Source of the DNA: JALZHR01 sp036389695
Lineage (GTDB): Bacteria; Acidobacteriota; Blastocatellia; Pyrinomonadales; Pyrinomonadaceae
Assembly: GCA_036389695.1 (NCBI GenBank)
Contig: DASVWG010000381.1
Coordinates: 1-14,538, forward strand
Direction: 5' to 3'
DNA length: 14,538 nt
The position numbers and the translations under genes are program-made. Shown one piece after another: positions 6,701 through 12,632 of the stretch. The notes beneath the pieces were generated by a model, which did no database searches, was not told the origin of the DNA, and was given only the letters and a program-made list of their open reading frames with translations. Numbering within the stretch: position 1 is the first letter of the stretch; the number at the start of each line of letters is the position of its first letter.

Positions 6701-6715
6701 AATTAAAACTCCCTG

Positions 6716-7750
6716 CTAAAATACTGTGACTTCCTTGTTTCCTTCAATCACCCGACCGATTTCGTCGCAGGCTTCGCCCAGGCTTTGAAAGTGATTTTTC
6801 ATAGATTCCGAATCTTCCGCCGCGCAAATTACGACCATTCCGACGCCCATATTAAACGTGCGAAACATTTCTTTATCTTCAACATTTCCGAGCTTTTGCA
6901 TCAAGCCGAAAATCGGCAGTTCTTCCCACGTTCCGCGCCTGATTTCGACCGAAACGTTTTCCGGCAGAATACGCGGAATATTTTCCAGCAAGCCGCCGCC
7001 CGTGATGTGCGCCAAGCCTTTGATTTTTCCCGCATCGAGCAAACTTTCCAGCACCGGCAGATAACTTTTATGAGGCTTGAGCAAAATCTCGTCCAGCGTC
7101 GAATGCATTTCCGGCAAAACGCTGGAAACGCTGTAGTTGCCCGTTTCAAACAAAAGCTTTCGCGCCAGCGAATAACCGTTCGTATGCAAGCCGTTCGACG
7201 GCAAACCGAGAACGACGTCGCCCGCTTCGATATTTTTTCCGTCGATGACTTTCGCTTTATCGACGACGCCGACGATAAAGCCCGCCAAATCGTATTCGCC
7301 CGCCGAATACATCGAAGGCATTTCAGCCGTCTCGCCGCCGAGCAAAACGCATCCGTTTTCGCGGCAAGCCTTCGCCATTCCTTCGACGACCGCCGCCGTT
7401 ACTTCCGGCTCAAGTTTTCCGGTCGCAAAATAATCGAGAAAAAAAAGCGGGCGCGCGCCCTGCACTAAAATATCGTTAACACAGTGATTTACAAGGTCTT
7501 GCCCGACCGTATTATGCACGTTTGCGAGAAAAGCGACTTTCAATTTTGTGCCGACGCCGTCCGCCGAAGCGACCAGAACCGGCTCGCTCATTTCGGGAAA
7601 CGCCGCCGAAAACATTCCGCCGAAGCTGCCGATTTCCGTCAAAGTTCGCTCGTTGAAAGTCGCCTTCGCAAATTCTCTGATTTTCGCCACCGCTTCGTTC
7701 GCCTTATCAATCGAAACGCCCGCGTCCGAATATGAAATTGATTTTGTCAT
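6716..7750 (-). CDS. purM: Phosphoribosylformylglycinamidine cyclo-ligase (AIR synthetase)
   Basis: 344 aa from the ATG at 7750. PurM closes FGAM to AIR with ATP, the fifth step of purine synthesis. Motifs in order: SADGVGTK (62-69), VNDILVQGA (91-99), GGETAEMPSMYSAGEYDLAG (138-157), GLPSNGLHTNGY (182-193) and HITGGGLLENIPRILP. The frame stays open to 7846, but the extra N-terminal part is translation of the inverted repeat at 7798-7893. The start at 7750 gives MTKSISYSDAGVSIDKA, the normal family beginning and length. No clear ribosome binding site precedes it. The next gene downstream encodes a secreted protein; purN is further along the same strand. Confidence 0.97.
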   Translation of the reverse strand: MTKSISYSDAGVSIDKANEAVAKIREFAKATFNERTLTEIGSFGGMFSAAFPEMSEPVLVASADGVGTKLKVAFLANVHNTVGQDLVNHCVNDILVQGARPLFFLDYFATGKLEPEVTAAVVEGMAKACRENGCVLLGGETAEMPSMYSAGEYDLAGFIVGVVDKAKVIDGKNIEAGDVVLGLPSNGLHTNGYSLARKLLFETGNYSVSSVLPEMHSTLDEILLKPHKSYLPVLESLLDAGKIKGLAHITGGGLLENIPRILPENVSVEIRRGTWEELPIFGLMQKLGNVEDKEMFRTFNMGVGMVVICAAEDSESMKNHFQSLGEACDEIGRVIEGNKEVTVF

Positions 7751-7797
7751 AGCTTTTGAAAACGCGATTATAAACTGCCGCATAGAAATAGAAAAAC

Positions 7798-7893
7798 GTG
7801 TCAGTAGCCCGACCGTCAGGGAGGGCTTCAGCCGTAACCTATACAAACTTCATCTGTAGCGAAAGCCCGCGCTCACGCTTGGGCTACTGACAC
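7798..7893. repeat. MITE-like inverted repeat between the N-acetyltransferase gene and purM
   Basis: A 96-base element with perfect 13-base ends: GTGTCAGTAGCCC (7798-7810) and GGGCTACTGACAC (7881-7893). The complementarity continues inward with mismatches, giving 31-base arms with about 26 matches around a 34-base centre. It contains no gene and covers the purM upstream region up to 10 bases from the N-acetyltransferase stop. The shape is that of a small palindromic dispersed element; no target duplication is obvious. Confidence 0.75.
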
Positions 7894-7902
7894 TGGCTTT
7901 AT

Positions 7903-8673
7903 TTACATTTGCCCGAAAACCGGCTTGATTTGAAATTCGCGCACTAAAATTTCGTTAAACTGTTCTTCCGAATCAATGCTAAGCTCTTTCCTTTCTCCAT
8001 TTCCGGTTTCGATAAATTTTTTGTCGGTTAAAGTTCGGCGTCCTTTTTCAGTCATCAGCGAGCAGATTTTGCCGCGCGTAAAATGCGATTCCGGCGAGGT
8101 TTGATGAAATCGGCACATCGCGGCGAATTCGGACAAATCGCGCCCGGAAGTCGTGAAAATATATTCGCTTTTCCAAATGCCCGCGTCTTTTTTCAGGACT
8201 TCAAAATAATTTTCGTCGTATTTTTTAATCGTAAAAACGCCGTTCGCGTCCGCCTGTTCCAAATCCAAAACAAATCTCAGAGGCTCGGCGCTAAAGCTTC
8301 CGAAACCGACGTCACCCAGATATTCTTCGCCTTCGGTTTCGGTCAAAATCGCCATGTGGTCATATTCCGCGCTGAAACCGTTTTCGCCGGCGGCGACGCG
8401 CGCGGAAATCATCCGGCTTTGAAATCCGATTTCACGTAAAAGATTGTAAAATAACCCGTTTAGCTCGTAACAAAAACCGCCTCTTTTTTCTTCCACGATT
8501 TTCCGGTAAAAATTTTCTGCGTCCAAAACAATCGGTCGCCGCCAGTGAATATCGAGATTTTCAAACGGTATGCGCAGAAGATGCCGCTTCTGCAAAAGTT
8601 TCAGATTTTCCGAGCTTGCCGAAAGGCTCGATTCGTCGATTCCGATTCGCCGGAGATACTCTTTCGCGTTCAT
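7903..8673 (-). CDS. Arylamine N-acetyltransferase (NAT family)
   Basis: 256 aa from the ATG at 8673. NAT enzymes transfer an acyl group from CoA to arylamines, hydrazines or related acceptors through a Cys-His-Asp triad. The triad is complete: Cys68 in EKRGGFCYELNGLF, His106 in EYDHMAIL and Asp121 in YLGDVGFGSF, at spacing almost identical to that of Salmonella NAT. The RIPFENLDIHW segment near residues 34-44 is also typical. An in-frame ATG at 8754 would add 27 unusual residues. I reject it because a perfect -10 box lies between the two starts and the family begins near MNAKEYLRRIGID. The natural acceptor is unknown. Confidence 0.92.
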   Translation of the reverse strand: MNAKEYLRRIGIDESSLSASSENLKLLQKRHLLRIPFENLDIHWRRPIVLDAENFYRKIVEEKRGGFCYELNGLFYNLLREIGFQSRMISARVAAGENGFSAEYDHMAILTETEGEEYLGDVGFGSFSAEPLRFVLDLEQADANGVFTIKKYDENYFEVLKKDAGIWKSEYIFTTSGRDLSEFAAMCRFHQTSPESHFTRGKICSLMTEKGRRTLTDKKFIETGNGERKELSIDSEEQFNEILVREFQIKPVFGQM

Positions 8674-8691
8674 AAATTTACCCGAAAAAAA

Positions 8692-8697
8692 ATTATA
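8692..8697 (-). promoter_or_regulatory. Candidate -10 box of the N-acetyltransferase gene
   Basis: The minus strand reads TATAAT exactly at this site, 18 bases before the ATG at 8673. The -35 region (TTTTGC about 17 bases upstream) is poor. The predicted transcript would have a leader of about a dozen bases, which supports the 8673 start. Confidence 0.45.
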
Positions 8698-8724
8698 CTC
8701 GCCGAAGCCTCGAAGCAAAACCTG

Positions 8725-8754
8725 TTGACTAGACTCGCCTCTGGCGTTTAGCAT
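8725..8754 (+). promoter_or_regulatory. Candidate promoter for the 127-aa protein and DUF445 pair
   Basis: TTGACT (8725-8730) is followed after 18 bases by TAGCAT (8749-8754), 41 bases before the start at 8796. It lies in the divergent gap and partly faces the N-acetyltransferase promoter. Confidence 0.35.
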
Positions 8755-8795
8755 TTTTTTAGATATTAAATTTTCGGTGACGGGGGAATTGGCAG

Positions 8796-9179
8796 ATGAG
8801 TTACACCTTGATGGATTTAAGCTCGGAGAACTTCGAGTTTCGGGCGAGCGTATGGAACTGGAAACCGACGCTGGAAATTATTAAAAGCTTCGATATTATG
8901 AGCGACGGTAAATTGCGGCAGATGGAATATAACGCCACCGGCGTCAGCATTTCAAAGGAAGAAGCGCACGAAATCGGCGAAAAAATTCGCGACGAGATTT
9001 TGCCGAAACTTGCGCCGAACAAACGCATTTTCGCCGATTTGAGCGTCACCGATAAGCCGGACGACGGAACGCTCTACAAGGATGAGGACGAGCAGTGGAA
9101 AAATTACAGCGCGTCTTACGATTGGCTGAAGGATTTTTCCGATTTTTGTCTTAATTCAAAAGGTTTTCAGGTTTACTAA
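8796..9179 (+). CDS. Uncharacterised 127-aa protein, coupled to the DUF445 gene
   Basis: I do not recognise a family. The protein starts MSYTLMDLSSENFEFRASVWNWK, is soluble in appearance, acidic in its second half, rich in Trp, Tyr and Asp, and has no signal peptide or membrane segment. A helix-like stretch (SKEEAHEIGEKIRDEILPKL, about residues 53-72) separates two less regular parts. A GGGGGA site precedes the ATG. The TAA stop shares one base with the ATG of the following DUF445 gene, so the two are translated together and may work together. Codon use looks like that of its neighbours. Confidence 0.8.
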   Translation: MSYTLMDLSSENFEFRASVWNWKPTLEIIKSFDIMSDGKLRQMEYNATGVSISKEEAHEIGEKIRDEILPKLAPNKRIFADLSVTDKPDDGTLYKDEDEQWKNYSASYDWLKDFSDFCLNSKGFQVY

Positions 9180-10786
9180 TGGACGCTTTACACCAAACTA
9201 TCGGAAACATCTGGGTGCAGATTGCATTGCTGCTTATCTTTGCCACCGTTCACGGCTATCTGGGCGCGTGGCTCGCCGTGCGGATGCTTTTTCGCCCGCG
9301 CAATCCTGTAAAATTGCTCGGTCTGACCGTTTTTCCGCAAGGGATGATTCCGCGTCACCGCGAGCGCCTGGCAAACGCCATCGGAAAAGCCGTCGGCGAA
9401 GAGCTCGTCTCGCAGGAAACGGTTCTGGACGAGCTTTTCGAGAAAGATTTCCTGCGAAAAAAAATTCAGACGGTCGTCGATTCATACACGGGCGACATTC
9501 TTTCGCAAAATTATCCTTCGCTGATCGAAGCTCTGCCGTCGAATCTGCGCGAGCCCGTGCTGGACGCGATTTCTTCCTTGCAGCTGAAAATCGGCGATTA
9601 CGTCGGCGGCGTTTTGAAAAGCGAGGAAACGCTCGAATCGATTCATAATTTCGTCGAGCGCCGCGTCGACGAAGTCTTGTCAAAAAGAGTTTCGGAAACC
9701 ATCGACGAGGAAAACTTTCAAAAAATTCTCAGTTTTCTCGAAGAGCGGATTCGCTCGGTTGTTAAAGAACCGGTTTTCGAGCAGAAAATCCGCGATTTTA
9801 TCAATCGTCAGGTTGACGTTTTGATGACGACAAACATTTCTTTGGGCGAAATGGTGACCGAGGATGCCGTCGGGCTTTTAAAACAAAAAGCGAGCGAGCA
9901 GATTGACCCGATTGTTCACCAGCTGACCGAGCTTGCCGCCGCCGAGCGCACGCGAAATCAAATCGGCTCGCTGATAAAACGCGAAGTTCACTCGTATTAC
10001 GAAAATCTGCCGTTTTTCAAAAAGATTTTTGTCTCGCGCGACAATCTTTTAAATGAAGTCGATGATTTGGTCAATGACAGCCTGCCGAAACGCATCGAAG
10101 AAACCTTGCGCGGCGACTTTTTCGCGCAGGAAGCGCAGAATTTTCTCGACCGCGCCATCAGCAACGCGATGGCACGCCCGATTCCCGAAGTCCTGGGCAA
10201 AATCGCGCCCGAACAGCTGGAACGCCTGAAATCGCAGATTATCAAAGGCGTTCTGTCCGTTCTGCAAGGCGAAGAAATGCAGAATTCAATCTCCGCCTAT
10301 CTGACCGACACGCTGCACAAAATCCGCCCGCACAGCATCGACGCGATTTTGCAGACGATTCACCCGCAAGCCGAAGAGAAGCTGAAAAATATGCTTTCCA
10401 AAGGTCTGCTGGGGATTTTGAACCGCGACGAGACGGCAAACATCATCAACTCGGTTTTGTCCAGACAAATCGAGCGGCTTTTGTCCGCGCCGATTGGAAA
10501 GCTTTCCGACCACGTTTCGGAAGAGCAGGTGCGCAGCGCCGGAAAATCGCTGACCGAAACGATTATCGCCGCCGCCCGCGAAAAACTGCCGCAGGTCATA
10601 CAGGAATTTGACATCGGCAACGTCGTGCGCGAAAAAATCAACAATTATCCGGTCGAAAAGCTTGAAAATCTCGTGCTTTCCGTCGCCAAAGAACATCTCA
10701 GAACCATCGAGCTTTTCGGCGCGCTGTTCGGTTTGCTCATCGGAATCATGCAGGCGATTCAATTTTATTTCTACGCGTCGAAATAA
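9179..10786 (+). CDS. DUF445 family membrane protein
   Basis: 535 aa. An N-terminal membrane helix (about residues 10-36, ending GAWLAVRMLFRP) is followed by GMIPRHRERLANAIGKAV (55-72), matching the family motif around a Pro-[KR]-x-[KR]-R-E pattern. A long, almost wholly helical middle follows. The end is EFDIGNVVREKINNYPVEKL followed by ENLVLSVAKEHLRTIELFG and a final membrane helix (GALFGLLIGIMQAIQFYFY). Both membrane ends with a long helical body between are characteristic of DUF445. No biochemical role is established for the family. The start overlaps the stop of the 127-aa gene by one base (TAATG), so translation is probably coupled. Confidence 0.9.
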   Translation: MDALHQTIGNIWVQIALLLIFATVHGYLGAWLAVRMLFRPRNPVKLLGLTVFPQGMIPRHRERLANAIGKAVGEELVSQETVLDELFEKDFLRKKIQTVVDSYTGDILSQNYPSLIEALPSNLREPVLDAISSLQLKIGDYVGGVLKSEETLESIHNFVERRVDEVLSKRVSETIDEENFQKILSFLEERIRSVVKEPVFEQKIRDFINRQVDVLMTTNISLGEMVTEDAVGLLKQKASEQIDPIVHQLTELAAAERTRNQIGSLIKREVHSYYENLPFFKKIFVSRDNLLNEVDDLVNDSLPKRIEETLRGDFFAQEAQNFLDRAISNAMARPIPEVLGKIAPEQLERLKSQIIKGVLSVLQGEEMQNSISAYLTDTLHKIRPHSIDAILQTIHPQAEEKLKNMLSKGLLGILNRDETANIINSVLSRQIERLLSAPIGKLSDHVSEEQVRSAGKSLTETIIAAAREKLPQVIQEFDIGNVVREKINNYPVEKLENLVLSVAKEHLRTIELFGALFGLLIGIMQAIQFYFYASK

Positions 10787-10866
10787 ACTTTGAACTTTTT
10801 CCGGGAAAAGGTCGTTTTTCAGATGGACGACTCGTCATTCAATCATTCATTTTCCTGGAGAATAAT

Positions 10867-11562
10867 ATGAGAAAAGTAAAAATAATCGTTTTCATAATCG
10901 CATTAATCGCCGGTCTGATGTTCGCCAAGATGTTCGCTTTTTCCTTCGGCTTCCATATGCCGAGCATCAACGTCTTTTCGAAAACTAAAGGCTCGGGCAA
11001 CATTCAAATCGAAAAAAGAGACGTTTCCGGCTTCAGCAGCGTCAAATCCGGCGGCGCGATAACCATCGACGTCGCGGCGCAGAGAGATTTCGCCGTCGAA
11101 GTCGAAGCCGACGACAACCTTTTGCAATACATCAAAACCGAAGTCAAAGGCGATACTTTAAGAATTTACACCGAAGGCAACATCTCGACCAGAAATCCGA
11201 TTCGCGTGCGCATCGCGATGCCGCAAATCGAATTGTTCGACGTTTCCGGCGCTTCGACGGGAACTTTAACCAACGTTAAAAACGAATCTCTGACGATTGA
11301 AGCGAGCGGCGCTTCGAAAATCAAAGTCGACGGCGAAGCCAGAGAATTATTCGTCGATTTGAGCGGCGCGAGCCGTCTGGATGCGGAAAATCTGAAAGCG
11401 GAAAACGTGAAGGTCGACGCCAGCGGCGCGAGCAGCGCGATGGTTTTCGCCAGCAATGAAATCGACGCCGAAGCTTCCGGCGCCAGCAATATTCGCTATA
11501 CGGGCGCGCCGAAAAACGTCAGACAAGACGCTTCGGGCGCGAGCTCGGTCAAGCAAAAATAG
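10867..11562 (+). CDS. Head-GIN domain (DUF2807) beta-helix protein, secreted or membrane-anchored
   Basis: 231 aa. An N-terminal hydrophobic segment (about residues 4-28) acts as signal peptide or anchor. GSGNIQIEKRDVSGFSSVKS is the usual opening of DUF2807 domains, followed by two beta-rich regions. The second carries six SGAS turns at residues 127, 147, 166, 186, 204 and 223, that is, one every 18-20 residues, as expected for one turn per rung of a right-handed beta-helix. The family is found in many diderms and is presumed to act outside the cytoplasm, but its ligand is unknown. GGAG lies 6 bases before the ATG and a terminator follows the stop, so the gene ends its transcription unit. 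Confidence 0.88.
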   Translation: MRKVKIIVFIIALIAGLMFAKMFAFSFGFHMPSINVFSKTKGSGNIQIEKRDVSGFSSVKSGGAITIDVAAQRDFAVEVEADDNLLQYIKTEVKGDTLRIYTEGNISTRNPIRVRIAMPQIELFDVSGASTGTLTNVKNESLTIEASGASKIKVDGEARELFVDLSGASRLDAENLKAENVKVDASGASSAMVFASNEIDAEASGASNIRYTGAPKNVRQDASGASSVKQK

Positions 11563-11583
11563 TTTTTCGGAAATTCTCTTTGG

Positions 11584-11616
11584 AAAAGCCGGCTTGAAAT
11601 TTCAAGTCGGCTTTTT
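11584..11616 (+). terminator. Rho-independent terminator after the head-GIN gene
   Basis: GCCGGCTTGAAA (11588-11599) faces TTTCAAGTCGGC (11600-11611) with one G-T pair, flanked by AAAA on the left and TTTTT on the right. It lies 21 bases after the stop codon. The flanking A and T runs could allow function in both directions, but the minus-strand gene here is transcribed away from 12208 and would reach it after its own stop at 11780. Confidence 0.8.
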
Positions 11617-11645
11617 AATTTAAAAGGGCGGAAACGCGGGCGGTG

Positions 11646-11760
11646 ATGGAGCGTGTCTCTTAAATGCAGAATGCAGAACGCGGAACGATGAATTCGAGAT
11701 GCAGAATTTGCAATTCATCGTTCCGCGTTCATCGTTCATCGTTTAAAAGACACGCTCCAT
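11646..11760. repeat. Large inverted heptamer-array element between the head-GIN and NuiA-like genes
   Basis: Two 49-base arms (11646-11694 and 11712-11760) are inverted copies with 42 matching positions and a 17-base centre. The outer ends, including GGAGCGTGTCT, are perfect. The inner parts consist of 7-base units of the type YGNNGAA: TGCAGAA, CGCGGAA and CGATGAA in the left arm, and CGATGAA and CGCGGAA in the right arm read on the other strand. The differences between arms fall almost entirely inside two units. The element occupies most of the convergent gap and has no coding content. Confidence 0.85.
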
Positions 11761-11779
11761 AACTACCAGCGTTTCTGCC

Positions 11780-12208
11780 TTAAGTTTCGACCGCTTTCGT
11801 CTTAATTCCCGCCATTTTGCCTTCGGAATCGAGACCGACGACGTAAATATCAATCTCGATGCGCCCGACTTTAAAAACTTTTAAATCTTTCAGATTCTTC
11901 TCAAGTAATTCTTTAAGTCGCGCGAATCGCTCCGCCGTCTGCTTTTCTTCGTCGCCGAACCAATCCTGAATTTTTGTCAGGCGCGTAAAAAAACCTTCGA
12001 AATCTCTTTCTTCGACCGGCGCGTCCGGCTTGTTTGCGCTCTGGCTTAAAAGATTTTCTTTGGTCACGGCGTCTGTCTTTGTTCCCAGGAAAGGGAAAAT
12101 CTCCGCGTCCGTCTCGCTGATGTAATATAAACCTTCCGATGCTTTCTTAATCTGCCCGGTCAGTTTTTCGTCCGGCTCCGGCTTTATTAATTTCTTTTTT
12201 TTCGGCAT
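11780..12208 (-). CDS. Nuclease A inhibitor-like protein (NuiA family)
   Basis: 142 aa. NuiA of Anabaena is a small cytoplasmic protein that blocks the sugar-nonspecific nuclease NucA. This protein aligns over its length: IKKASEGLYYISETDAEIFP (20-39) matches the N-terminal helix and acidic turn, DFEGFFTRL and QDWFGDEE match the centre, and GRIEIDIYVVGLDSEGKMAG followed by IKTKAVET matches the end, including the final Glu-Thr. An added Lys-rich N-terminus (PKKKKLIKP) is not typical. No NucA-like nuclease is in the window, and many bacterial homologues also stand alone, so the target here is unknown. No ribosome binding site is visible and the promoter candidate points to a leaderless mRNA. Confidence 0.85.
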   Translation of the reverse strand: MPKKKKLIKPEPDEKLTGQIKKASEGLYYISETDAEIFPFLGTKTDAVTKENLLSQSANKPDAPVEERDFEGFFTRLTKIQDWFGDEEKQTAERFARLKELLEKNLKDLKVFKVGRIEIDIYVVGLDSEGKMAGIKTKAVET

Positions 12209-12216
12209 AATTTTTA

Positions 12217-12245
12217 GCTATAAACTGCAAGCGAAACAAGTCTAA
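12217..12245 (-). promoter_or_regulatory. Candidate promoter of the NuiA-like gene, giving a near-leaderless mRNA
   Basis: On the minus strand TTAGAC (12245-12240) is followed after 17 bases by TATAGC (12222-12217). Transcription would start about 2 bases before the ATG at 12208. The absence of a ribosome binding site agrees with this. Confidence 0.35.
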
Positions 12246-12396
12246 CACACCTCGGAAATCCGCCAAATCCTTTATAAAAAAAGACTTTTTGCGCCGAAAA
12301 TATTTTTTCCGAAAACCTGTGGATTTCTTCTTGCATTTGCCCTTTTTTTGTGTTAGTCTTGCACCCGTTTCACATTGATTTAATTCTTGTAAATAA

Positions 12397-12426
12397 TTGA
12401 AAACAAACAAGTTAAGGTTTTACATT
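12397..12426 (+). promoter_or_regulatory. Candidate dnaA promoter
   Basis: TTGAAA (12397-12402), 18 bases, then TACATT (12421-12426). It lies immediately before the upstream DnaA-box cluster, which would allow autoregulation, but leaves a leader of about 200 bases. The match is moderate and other AT-rich pairs exist in this region. Confidence 0.3.
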
Positions 12427-12439
12427 AGCTTTTAAGCAC

Positions 12440-12473
12440 CTTTCCACAAGCCTGTGGAAAACCCTGTGGAAAA
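12440..12473 (+). promoter_or_regulatory. Upstream DnaA-box cluster (left part of oriC)
   Basis: Three 9-base DnaA-box-like sites: CTTTCCACA (12440-12448, plus), TGTGGAAAA (12453-12461, minus) and TGTGGAAAA (12465-12473, minus). The first two form an inverted pair with a 4-base spacer. A weaker TGTGGATTT lies at 12318-12326. The 424-base gap between the NuiA-like gene and dnaA otherwise holds only AT-rich sequence and the candidate promoters; I see no gene in it. Confidence 0.7.
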
Positions 12474-12632
12474 CTTAACAAAATATACCTTTAACAACGT
12501 TCAATCGTATATTTTTGAAAGGTTTATTAGAAGTTTCCCAAAATAGTTTTAAAAAGAATTCCGCACGGTAAACTGCTTAAAAGTTTCGCCGCTGATTTAA
12601 CAAATTTTTCGCCTGAGTCGCGGAGAAAAGAT

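Noticed and set aside
6785..7468. 227-codon plus-strand frame opposite purM
   Set aside because: Antisense shadow of a fully conserved enzyme; composition dominated by Arg, Phe and His with no family features.
7751..7846. Extra 32 codons before purM in the same open frame
   Set aside because: They translate the inverted repeat at 7798-7893 and a non-conserved stretch; PurM has normal length and beginning from 7750.
8674..8754. Upstream ATG at 8754 for the N-acetyltransferase
   Set aside because: The added 27 residues are unlike the family, and a perfect TATAAT at 8692-8697 lies inside them.
9234..9683. Long open frames on both strands within the DUF445 gene, Arg-rich
   Set aside because: Shadow frames caused by the codon bias of the real gene; no motifs and improbable composition.
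10790..10815. CTTTTTCCGGGAAAAGG after DUF445 as a terminator
   Set aside because: No room for a loop at the centre and only a short, interrupted T-run afterwards.
12147..12410. Minus-strand open frame of 87 codons before and overlapping the NuiA-like gene
   Set aside because: Low-complexity Lys-rich translation of AT-rich origin DNA in another frame; it overlaps a well-supported gene.
12515..12545. TTGAAA followed by AAAATA as a second dnaA promoter
   Set aside because: Spacing of about 19 bases and a poor -10 box; not better than chance in AT-rich sequence.
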